A DNA stretch of 54,686 bases from Paulinella micropora. Taxonomy: Eukaryota; Cercozoa; Imbricatea; Euglyphida. Position numbers and translations under genes: made by a program. The stretch is taken from assembly GCA_009731375.1 (NCBI GenBank), contig BJOX01000045.1, positions 34,095 to 88,780 of the forward strand. The letters are read 5' to 3'. Below, piece after piece: positions 37,678-46,176 of the stretch. Below the pieces are notes generated by a model, which saw only the letters and a program-made list of their open reading frames with translations, was not told the DNA's origin and did no database searches. How positions within the stretch are numbered: the first letter of the stretch is position 1; every line of letters starts with the position of its first letter.

Positions 37678-39720
37678 ATGCCACCTATAGGCATACAAAC
37701 AGCGCTGGAGCAGTACCTAGCGTTCCTATTAGCGTGCGTGGCGTCGGTGTGCGTTATCGCGGTGGTACACTTGCTAATGCAAGTCATCGCGGTCGACAAG
37801 GGGAAAGCATCGGACCAGAGGCAAGAAGGCCAGCCGATAGCAGGGGCGCCGCCGGAGGCCAAACAACTGTCTGGGTCCGATTTACCTATATCGGAGAGCC
37901 CCAGGTTCGCCACCCCACCACACAAACGACACAAAACAGCACACTCGGATTCCAAGGGGGCCGGACCCATTCCGGAGGGACCCGCCCAACCCCGACCGAG
38001 CCCCACTTCACCTAGAACCCCACTCAGCACTCTTTCCGATCACTCGAACACCGAGCCTACCCACATGAGCCCGGAGGGAGCTGCAACGCCGGCTAGTGTT
38101 GCGCGCACACCTTCCTCACCTCCGACGGATGAGGATGTCGACCCAGAGGGTATCCTTCATCAACCATGGGTTGACCCGGAACCATGGAGCGTACCGGACG
38201 AGTTCGATCAATCCGACACCGATTACGAGTCGGGTGAGGACAGTGATGCTGAAGTCATAGCGCGCAACCGAGCTAAGCGACGCTTAAAGGCTCGCCGTGA
38301 ATACTGGCGGCGGTTCGGGTGCAAGGATAAAACCGAGCCCGATAAATACAGCGACGGGTTAAACCCGGTCGAGGAGGAAAAACCCGTCCCCGCGCCTTTC
38401 AACATGGATTATCAACACCATCGTTGCCCACCACCTGAACAACCCCGACACTGGGGTAGGAAAGAGGAATTTGTGGCATACTTCCACAAAAAGGATAATA
38501 TCCCATACGTATATGGCCCGATCGACCGACCGGTACGCTGTCATGGGGATAGACCGGTAGGCCAGAAAATCTACCGTCTCATCCGATGGGAATCCAAATC
38601 AGGGAAACCCAAACCTCCCCCTTCCAGCCCGCCCCAGAGGGTCAACTATGCACGCGTCAGCCGATTATTGATGCCATATCGCATCCCGATGCAAACCATG
38701 TTACGGGGAATGGATCCCCACCTCTTCCAAGAGAACGAGGCGAGCGAGGAGTACGAAAAACCCGTCCGATACGCCTTTGACCCGGCGTCACGCCAAATGC
38801 ACCGCATATACCCTCCGTACCCGGATATCACGGACGCAGAGCGCCGCCTACGGCTTGAATGCCCAGCGCTCAAACATACAACCAATCCGCGTTCTAATCC
38901 GTTCAAACCAACGGCGGAGCCATATCGGCATATGCTCGTTGGCAACCAGGTCAACTGGGTACCGGACCCTCACTATTTTGAGGACGAACCGGCCCACGGG
39001 GTCGTCCCTGAAGAAAGCGTACCACCGCCACTTCCACCAATGCAAGATGAGCGGGGGGTATACTCTCACACCCCATCCTACCACTACGCGGCACATGACG
39101 AGAACCGTCTCCGAGTGACCTGCGGTGGTGTGCGTTCAGCGCCCTCCAACGGCAGCTATAACTGCGGACACAAGTGGATCCTTGACCCCGACCTATACAT
39201 GTCGCCAGAGCGATGGGGACCACATATGTGTCTGGAGCACAAATCTTTTGAGAAGGAACGACCATGGCAGTACCCAGTTACTAGACAGTGGGAAGTTCCT
39301 CAGGGCCCGCCGATCTGGCCCGAAAATCCACTCCCACACGTGGTATCCTACACACCCATTCCGGGGGATCCTACATCACTGACCATGGAGCAGTGGGCGT
39401 TGACTCGGACCATCACAGGCTGGGCTAGCTTGTCCGATCAACAAAGGGCGTATGTGCTACGATTCTATAGCATCAAAGCGCTGCCCAAACAGCTCTTGGA
39501 ACCCTACGAGCTCCGAAGGCTCCGATGGTCACAATTGGATATCAGTGCCTACTACCGACTCCTGGAGAGAGCGGGCCTACCCCTCCCGGAGGTTCAGGCA
39601 TATCGGGCCTATCACCTCCGAAAGGGCCGCGACCTCCCATTCAATCTGTCAGAGGAAGGTGACGAGTTGCGCCAAATCAAGGAGGCCCTTGGAGTGCCCC
39701 TTGAGGAGAGTGCCCAATAA
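37678..39720 (+). CDS. Element A extra ORF downstream of pol, N-terminal membrane anchor
   Basis: First in-frame ATG at 37678 gives 680 residues with no frameshift, although gag and pol around it are broken. Residues 13-39 are strongly hydrophobic (YLAFLLACVASVCVIAVVHL) and followed by Asp-Lys, a type II or III anchor or uncleaved signal. Residues 60-190 are Pro/Ser/Thr-rich and disordered-looking. The rest is rich in Tyr, Pro and Arg with motifs NWVPDPHYFE and HKWILDPDLYMSPE, a Cys at NGSYNCGHKW and CLEHKSF. It occupies the place where envelope-like genes sit in errantiviruses and plant Athila-type elements, but I see no furin site, fusion peptide or C-terminal anchor. Function is unknown. 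Confidence 0.75.
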   Translation: MPPIGIQTALEQYLAFLLACVASVCVIAVVHLLMQVIAVDKGKASDQRQEGQPIAGAPPEAKQLSGSDLPISESPRFATPPHKRHKTAHSDSKGAGPIPEGPAQPRPSPTSPRTPLSTLSDHSNTEPTHMSPEGAATPASVARTPSSPPTDEDVDPEGILHQPWVDPEPWSVPDEFDQSDTDYESGEDSDAEVIARNRAKRRLKARREYWRRFGCKDKTEPDKYSDGLNPVEEEKPVPAPFNMDYQHHRCPPPEQPRHWGRKEEFVAYFHKKDNIPYVYGPIDRPVRCHGDRPVGQKIYRLIRWESKSGKPKPPPSSPPQRVNYARVSRLLMPYRIPMQTMLRGMDPHLFQENEASEEYEKPVRYAFDPASRQMHRIYPPYPDITDAERRLRLECPALKHTTNPRSNPFKPTAEPYRHMLVGNQVNWVPDPHYFEDEPAHGVVPEESVPPPLPPMQDERGVYSHTPSYHYAAHDENRLRVTCGGVRSAPSNGSYNCGHKWILDPDLYMSPERWGPHMCLEHKSFEKERPWQYPVTRQWEVPQGPPIWPENPLPHVVSYTPIPGDPTSLTMEQWALTRTITGWASLSDQQRAYVLRFYSIKALPKQLLEPYELRRLRWSQLDISAYYRLLERAGLPLPEVQAYRAYHLRKGRDLPFNLSEEGDELRQIKEALGVPLEESAQ

Positions 39721-39884
39721 CCGTCCACTACCCCCTGCCTATCAGATAGTGTCGTCACATATATTTCACCCTCGCCTCCCTACCATAGGCGGAGCTACTA
39801 TCGCCCCCAGCCACCTACAACCCGACCGATTTCAGGGAGTGGCAAGGCTACGACAAATCTTTATCTCCGTTTTCAACAAGACAC

Positions 39885-40394
39885 ATGGCGGTATGGCTCA
39901 TAGCCATTCGCTATCGCCTGTTCCGAAACGGCCATGGATAACTACTCAATATCTTGCTTGACCGCGAAAATGCCCGACCAACCGACCCTCAACGCCTCCA
40001 ATCCTGGGCGGAGAGGTGGGCTCGAAACTTCCGTTATCACGCTCGTCCAGAGTGGGACAGCGCGGTGCAAGACGAAGAGTTCAGATGGCACAAAGCTACA
40101 AAGCCATTGGACTATATATACCACTCTCGACACTGTTACCCACGGTGGGAGCAAGTGTACGAATATAAACTCGGGGGCATAATGCAAAGACTATAACCTG
40201 AGTACGACCAACCACGGTCGTCGATGCGACCGTTCGAACTATCTGATGACGAACGGCAAATGATCCGCATCCAACTCGATCACGAGCGCGACGATCCACC
40301 CTCCGACCAACCAGAGGGGCGGTACCGCTCATCCTCCCAGACAGAGGACGATTTCGTCCGATACGTGGAGGAAGATGAGAGAGATGTGTTTTGA
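39885..40394 (+). pseudogene. Element A second downstream ORF, broken by two TAA codons
   Basis: One frame runs from ATG 39885 (MAVWLIAIRYRLFRNGHG) to TGA 40392, with TAA at 39939 and 40194. Segments read DRENARPTDPQRLQSWAERW and, after the second stop, MRPFELSDDERQMIRIQLD and an acidic tail. Codon character is protein-like but no family is recognised. It may be a decayed ORF or the lost tail of the preceding one. Confidence 0.4.
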
Positions 40395-41401
40395 GACACT
40401 TCCAAAAAAAAAAAAAAAAAAAACTTCTAGCTGGCTTTATACAATTGTATATATCTATACAAAAGTCCGCCGAGGACACCAAAAAAACGAAACAAACATC
40501 TACACTGGCAAAGCGCCCGTTCATTCCAACAAATGGACGACCTACGGGCAAGTTTGTTATCCATATATAGCTAACAAATTTGTTCATAGGTGGACTCCTA
40601 TTCGGGCCCGATTGCCTTCTGCCTAATAAGGGGATCCGTAGCGCGCTGAGGGTATATGTCCGCAATCTGTCCGCTAAAGGCTAGATTGTGATTATATACT
40701 GTTCTCCACCCAGCAAGGGATCCGGGACGCAACTTTGAGAATATATTCATCCCAGCCTACCGCCAATAGGTCAGCTTGGGTGAAGGTATTTTTACGTCCT
40801 GACCCCGATTAACCTCCGCCCCATCCAGGCAGCCCATGGAGCGACCGACATGCCATGTCTACGAGTACCTACATCCCAGCACCAAGTGACCTCCCGTCCC
40901 ACCCGGGGAACCAAATGAGCGTCACTAGAAGTGAGTTGGCCGATTGCCTTCTGTCCAATCGGGGGATCCTAACACGCTGTGAGGGTACATATCCATAATA
41001 GCGTGGCCAAAAGCTCTATTGTGGGAGCATACTGCATCTCCACGGCAATCTTATCTTTCTCCCAGCCAGGGAACCCGACCAGTTCGGGAGAGCCAGAATA
41101 AAAGAAGCTACTCCTCACATTCGGATGACAATGGTCATCAAGGGGGGGGGGAAGTGTAGAGCAAAATTCAAAATTCAAATTTGATAATTAAATTCGAAAT
41201 CAAATTCGAATTTCGCATATGTTCCGAAATCCAAATCATTCGGAGTAACGCCTACAGTTACATTTCCTTCCTTCAATCGCCTATCTGATTCCTAGGAGGA
41301 AGAGAAGCCATCAACCTCGAGCCAAACCTCGACAGCCCACATATTCCTACCGCTCACATTTACCTCTCTACTCCTAATCAGTAGGAGCTATCGGTAAAAA
41401 C
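40395..41401. other. Element A 3' non-coding region with a roughly 335-bp imperfect repeat
   Basis: GATTGCCTTCTG then GGGGATCC then GAGGGTA-AT recurs at about 40609 and 40944. A poly-A tract lies at about 40403-40422. No ORF. Confidence 0.55.
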
Positions 41402-41415
41402 CGGGGAGGGGGGAT
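41402..41415 (+). promoter_or_regulatory. Element A polypurine tract
   Basis: GGGGAGGGGGGA lies immediately before the TG of the 3' LTR, the usual primer position for plus-strand DNA synthesis. Confidence 0.75.
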
Positions 41416-41771
41416 TGTAGGCGTAGGAAGGTAAATATGTGCTACTTTATTAATACCCCGTGTCGGTCCAGACACAATAAGAGATTGTTCATATTAATAA
41501 CACTCTTAACCGGATAATGATAATATGACTAAAAAGGTCCGTTACCCTTTTTAGGTCAGAATATATTATCGTTAGACCGGGCAACGGGAACTGGCTGGTG
41601 TTTGCCTTGGTTGTTTTTGGGCTTCGCTAGTCTCCCACTGTGACATTTTCCCACCATCTTTGATCTTTATTTATATAAGTGAAGAAGATTGGGTTACTGG
41701 CGAAGTTGTTGGATTTGGTTGAGTAAAAGGATAGGCATCAATAAATATATTCTTTTGACATCGAACCGGCA
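41416..41771 (+). repeat. Element A 3' LTR
   Basis: TGTAGGCG ... CCGGCA, 356 bp, matching the 5' LTR. TATATAAG at 41672 and AATAAA at 41740 are conserved. Confidence 0.85.
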
Positions 41772-42001
41772 AAACCTTCTACCGCTTCATATTACCGTTA
41801 CCTGGAAGTTATCTCGAAGGACGGTCACAGTGGCTAGTATTTTCGACTAATATAAGTTCGTCCCAACTCTGAATAAAGCGGCCGTCATCCATTACCGCGG
41901 CCGTTACCCTTGTTCAAGGGCCATATGCATATTACTCGAAAACATGTACATGTACACTTACCACTGTGACTTCCCCATCTCCAAGTAAAGCCGTTACCAG
42001 T
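41772..42001. other. Host spacer between elements A and B
   Basis: 230 bp. Its right part (CTTACCACTGTGACTTCCCC then CAAGTAAAGCCGTTACC) resembles the tandem units found right of element B, so element B sits within that repeat. Confidence 0.6.
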
Positions 42002-42248
42002 TGTAGGCATCACCCCCCGGATAGCCGGTAAAAAGTACCCTTTTTCTGGTGTCAGGTGCACCTAGTTTTTTCCCATTATTTTCAATATCGTTTGGCCGGA
42101 TTTGACCTAATGCCATTTTAACCTTGGTCTGTTGCAGTTTTCTTTTCGGCTTCACTGAGCTAATATAACGAGACATCATTCTCTTTTGGGGATTTGTGTC
42201 TGGTTGTATTACCGACTTTTTATTGAGCTATCTTCGGGGATTGTAACA
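42002..42248 (+). repeat. Element B 5' LTR
   Basis: TGTAGGCATCACC ... TTGTAACA. It pairs with 52144-52388. Confidence 0.9.
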
Positions 42249-42249
42249 T

Positions 42250-42267
42250 TGGAGTCACCAGCACAAG
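42250..42267 (+). promoter_or_regulatory. Candidate primer binding site of element B
   Basis: TGGAGTCACCAGCAC begins two bases after the LTR CA end. TGG pairs with the CCA end of a tRNA. I cannot say which tRNA. Confidence 0.45.
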
Positions 42268-43013
42268 GCTGATTTCTTTTCTGGCTTGTTTTTGGAACAG
42301 CAGAAAGAAAAATTGGACAGACCTATCTCTTCTGAGTAGGTGTTCCAAAAAACAAATACTCCAGCACATCCCCACACAGCTCTTTTTGCAAAACTAGACG
42401 TCTAGGCGTTTGTGAGTAGGTGTCTCAGTACCCTCTCCACAGCCTGTATCTGTGTCCTCACAAGGAGGCCAGACACCAGACCTCGTAGCTGTTCTTTTGT
42501 TCTCTCTTGAGACAGAGACAGAGTAGGTCAACAGACGTACAAACAAACACTCACAGATACAAACAAACTTGAAGGACACGAGCGTAGTACTCTACCTTTC
42601 AAGTCTGTGCACTTTGTTGCCTCTCAAACCACACACATCAGAGTATTTTTGCAAATCTCTGACTGTCTTTCGACAATAGGTCTGAACAAGTGTCAGACGA
42701 CAAGTCGACTTCTCAAGGAGTGCTTCTCTAGCCTCTTTGACATTATCTGTACATAGGTCCTCGTACCTCATAACAGATACAACAACAAAAAGAGAAAAAG
42801 AAAAGAGGAGTGGAGAAGGAGATCAAATTTTCAGAGAAAGTCGTACAGATTACTTCTTTCTCACAAAAAAACAAAAAAAACACATAAGACAGAGGTGAGA
42901 CGCTCTCTCTCCATACTGTCTTTTCGTTTTTTCTCTCTATTCGTTCCTCATAGACGAACAGAGCAATTACGGGGTAGAAACAACTCTGTCTCATCCGTAT
43001 TCCTTCAGCGTCC
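42268..43013 (+). other. Element B leader
   Basis: 0.75 kb with no supported ORF, pyrimidine- and A-rich blocks near 42780-42960, up to the gag ATG. Confidence 0.6.
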
Positions 43014-45527
43014 ATGTCTACTAGGTCTGAAGACTGGCAGGAAGGAGGGGGGGAGAGTGAGCGAACCCCAGGAAACGAAGAGGAGTTCGTTGACCCTCAT
43101 GCAGAAGGAGGAGATCTGGCACCTTCCTTTGACACAGGAGGAGCAGAGAATCAATTTTTTACTGCGCCTTCCTTTGACACAGGAGGAGCAGAGGAAGTCG
43201 AGGAGGAGGAGAAGGGAGGAGAGGAAGCGAGGTTTGTGGCCGAATATGGCAAACTAAGTAAGAAGGAGTTTGAGGAGAAGAAAGGGAAGGATGAGGCCTA
43301 TAAATGGCTATACATTCCCCAAGAAATGCGATGGGGACAACCCTTGAAGAAGGAGGACATCTGTTACCCTCTCCCAAGGCAAGCTCTGCCTCTGGCAGAA
43401 TTCCTCAGAGACGACGGTGCACAGTTACAGGTGCAACATGTCTCATTTGGGGACAATATGTCTTTACTGGAGCTACTCGACCTCTCATGGACAGTGTTTG
43501 AGTGTGCTATACTCTTTGAGTACCAGACTGGAAAGACTGTGCTGCCATGGAACACAAGAGCACTGGCTAGGTTGCTCGATCCTGGTCAGGACATTGATTC
43601 AATAAAGAGAGTGGAAAAGGAGTTTAAGTTCAGGAATCCAAAAGGACAGATCAATGTCATGGATGTGTCTCTGAAACTTATGGAGGCCAAGTTAGTGGAC
43701 CTGGGTAAACTCCAACACACCCAGTTTGGCAGGGACCTTCACCCGGCCCTGAGGGAAATAGAAGGCGAAGCTGGAGGGGTGACGAGGATGAAGAAGCTGC
43801 ATGCGGCCTTGGTGAAGGATGACGCATGGAAGAGGTGGGTCTTCACGAAGGATCATACGATCTTGGAGGGGACGGCCGCACCACCCCCCACCAATAAAGC
43901 GGGAGAGAAGGAGTTGGCGGAGAAGGCCTTGTTCCTTCGGAAGGCAGCTGAGATCCTGTCTTTTTTTCATCATGCCCAAGAGCTGTATATCAAAGAGCTA
44001 GCGGCTGAGAAAGAAAAGAAGGAGATGGAGGCAAAGATTGCATTAGCCAAGGCGGCGGGAACAAAGGGACCGAAATATTCCTCTGGATCTTATATGGCTC
44101 CCTCGGGCCGCTCCGCCCCGTCAGCCCACACAGCCCCTTCGGCCCCTGCGACTAGCTCAGCGCCTACCACTGTTATTGTCAACAGTAATGACAAAAAGGA
44201 CAGACAGGCTATCATACAGGCCTTCCAAAAATATACAAAGTCCGATGCCACTGCTCTGACGCTGTATGCAGAGACAGCGAGTCAGAAGGACACGGATGCG
44301 AACCTTCGAGACAAGCTCAGAAGAATTGATGCTTGTATGAAGCAGCATCCAACGGACGAAACACAGGAGTATGAGGCGTTGTACACCTTGTTGGACCCAT
44401 CAATCATCACACAAGGGTTTGATGTTGGGGAGTACAAGGCGATGAGAGCGGTAGAGGTGGCGGCTAGGAGAGCAGCCTCAGACCTGCAATGCACGGTGCC
44501 AGTTGCCGTCCTCTTGCAATACTTTAAAACTCATGGGTATCAGCACCTGTGCACTGGTACTTTGATTGGGTTTGAGATTTTTCAAGAGGTGAACGAAGGG
44601 CTGGGCATTGGCACGAGGTTGGCAGCGATCCTCACTGAGGTCAGCGCCAAGTACGGGCTCTTTTATAGCCGGAAGTCTATCATTTTGTACTTCCTGAGTG
44701 CTTTGTGTACACGACACCCGAGCAAGCTCGCAAGGATCATACAGTCCTGTCCGACCTTCACGGCGGTGAAGACGGCGGATTTTTTAGAAACGAATATATA
44801 CGAGAGGACTGTAGCGGCTACTCCGCCGGGCGACCTGTTCAAGGAGGTGCTCGACGCGTGTTCCGAATTGGACACGGCCACCGAGTCATTCTCCAGTGCC
44901 GCGACACAGGGGGTTGGAGGTGCTCAAGCAGCACATGCAACTCGAACGGCAGGTCTCAAGAGGGGGAGAGATGATGAGCCGACGCCGTGCTACCGCTATT
45001 TTTCATACATGGCGTGTAAGCATGAGGCACAGAAAGGAGTAGGCAATTGCCTCTTCAGCCACGACTCTCTTGATGATAGGCAGCGAAATCTTTTCCTTAG
45101 AGAGCTCGAAGGCATGAAAAAGACCATGTACGCCATGTACAAGAAGGAGTTGGAGGAGGGGAGGTGGAATGCGAATATGGTCTCGGATGCGGAGTTCCGG
45201 GAGGCCATCATTTACTTCCTTGACAGAATGAAGAGAAGGGAGAAGAGAGAGACATCGGGCCGATCAAAGGCGCCGACTAGAGGAGGAGGAGAGACGAGAG
45301 GATCGTCACGAGGGTCCCGAGGGACACCAAGAGGGGCGGCACCACGAGGACGAGGCTTTCGTGGAAGGGGAGGACGGACCCCAGCGCGCCCTCCCAGAGG
45401 ACACGGATACTGGAATTATAGCACCAGTTCCAGCTCCAACTACCCCCAGCAAGCTTATACCGCTACGGAGGGGGGACGTCAAGACGAAGACACCGGCTCA
45501 GGTGAGCGTGTTGTCGTCGTAGACTGA
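43014..45527 (+). CDS. gag: Element B Gag with CCCH zinc finger and RG-rich tail
   Basis: 837 residues from ATG 43014. An acidic N-terminus contains APSFDTGGAE twice. Helical capsid-like sequence follows, with an A/S/P linker near residues 360-385. The C-terminal half includes GYQHLCTGTLIGFEIFQEVN. At about residue 659 is CYRYFSYMACKH...NCLFSH, a C-x8-C-x10-C-x3-H finger rather than the usual CCHC knuckle. The tail is Arg-Gly-rich (GRGFRGRGGRTPARPPRG), suited to RNA binding. Gag would form the particle and package RNA. The ORF ends with UGA followed by CGG, and pol continues in the same frame. Confidence 0.8.
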   Translation: MSTRSEDWQEGGGESERTPGNEEEFVDPHAEGGDLAPSFDTGGAENQFFTAPSFDTGGAEEVEEEEKGGEEARFVAEYGKLSKKEFEEKKGKDEAYKWLYIPQEMRWGQPLKKEDICYPLPRQALPLAEFLRDDGAQLQVQHVSFGDNMSLLELLDLSWTVFECAILFEYQTGKTVLPWNTRALARLLDPGQDIDSIKRVEKEFKFRNPKGQINVMDVSLKLMEAKLVDLGKLQHTQFGRDLHPALREIEGEAGGVTRMKKLHAALVKDDAWKRWVFTKDHTILEGTAAPPPTNKAGEKELAEKALFLRKAAEILSFFHHAQELYIKELAAEKEKKEMEAKIALAKAAGTKGPKYSSGSYMAPSGRSAPSAHTAPSAPATSSAPTTVIVNSNDKKDRQAIIQAFQKYTKSDATALTLYAETASQKDTDANLRDKLRRIDACMKQHPTDETQEYEALYTLLDPSIITQGFDVGEYKAMRAVEVAARRAASDLQCTVPVAVLLQYFKTHGYQHLCTGTLIGFEIFQEVNEGLGIGTRLAAILTEVSAKYGLFYSRKSIILYFLSALCTRHPSKLARIIQSCPTFTAVKTADFLETNIYERTVAATPPGDLFKEVLDACSELDTATESFSSAATQGVGGAQAAHATRTAGLKRGRDDEPTPCYRYFSYMACKHEAQKGVGNCLFSHDSLDDRQRNLFLRELEGMKKTMYAMYKKELEEGRWNANMVSDAEFREAIIYFLDRMKRREKRETSGRSKAPTRGGGETRGSSRGSRGTPRGAAPRGRGFRGRGGRTPARPPRGHGYWNYSTSSSSNYPQQAYTATEGGRQDEDTGSGERVVVVD

Positions 45528-46176
45528 CGGGAGGAGAAGAGAGAGGAAAAGAAGAGAGAGAAGGAGATAAAAACTGTTCTTTTTAATCCGACAGTCACAG
45601 TTATGCCTACTGTTGATGAACAGGATACGAACGGTTCCGTTCCTCCCAGACGTGAAGGTGAAGGCACACAGCCTCACAAGCCTCAAGGTAAGCACTTGCT
45701 AGTTCATCCTTCGAGAGCTAATATGATAAATGATGCGAATAGGAAGGCGAAGAAGGCGATGGAGGAGAGGAAGCCGAAACCAAAGGCTAGGTCTTCTCCT
45801 ACGAAGAAGCAGCGGACCGTACCCCCGCCAAAGGACTCAATAGTCTCTGCTATAGACACGAGTACACTCGGTGTACCAGACTCTGTCCAAAAGACACTCG
45901 AGATACCGGAAGCCCCGGAGACTCAAGAAGTTAAGTTGGCGGAAAAGGGGGGAGAATGAGAAGAGGACAAAGAACTTGAGCTTAGACTCAAAACCCTAGA
46001 ACGAAAAATTCATGTGCTAGCGGCTAGTTTACATAGACCAGACGCGCTATGCTACACTGACCTCTTTTTTGAAACTTTACAAACCAAATTAAAAGTTGGT
46101 AATGATACGATGGCGAATATTAATATTGTCGGCCAGAAGTTTTTGAATAGTCACCGGATGGGTGGACAAAAACATT
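45528..46176 (+). pseudogene. pol: Element B start of Pol with decayed protease
   Basis: Same frame as gag. A Glu/Lys-rich bridge leads to ATG 45603, then a basic Pro/Ser linker (KPKPKARSSPTKKQRTVPPP). UGA at 45957 interrupts the frame, which continues to 46176. CYTDLFFETLQTKLKVGNDT aligns with SYTKLYWKELKGYLDTGNDS of element A, so the catalytic DTG is KVG here (46092-46100). The reading must then shift by one base near 46150-46160 to enter the main pol frame. As written, the protease cannot be active. Confidence 0.65.

Larger units (their letters stand above)
24059..41771 (+). mobile_element. LTR retrotransposon A (Ty3/gypsy type), full span
   Basis: Flanked by direct LTRs (24059-24418, 41416-41771). 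The order is gag, protease, RT, RNase H, integrase, then an extra ORF. LTRs differ by roughly ten substitutions and several short indels, so the insertion is not recent. gag and pol carry many frameshifts; the extra ORF is intact. A 1,741-bp foreign insert lies in pol. No target duplication can be confirmed because an N gap touches the left flank. Both N gaps inside may hide assembly errors. Confidence 0.85.

Noticed and set aside
37678-39720. Calling the extra ORF an envelope glycoprotein
   Set aside because: Only position and an N-terminal hydrophobic segment support it. No fusion peptide, cleavage site, C-terminal anchor or cysteine pattern is visible.
36460-46176. UGA reassigned to Trp: the TGA at 36472 aligns with a Trp codon of element B, and UGAs at 45525 and 45957 lie in otherwise open frame
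   Set aside because: The main Pol frame of element B contains dozens of Trp codons, all UGG, and no internal UGA, and the extra ORF has none either. Mutation and readthrough explain the three cases.
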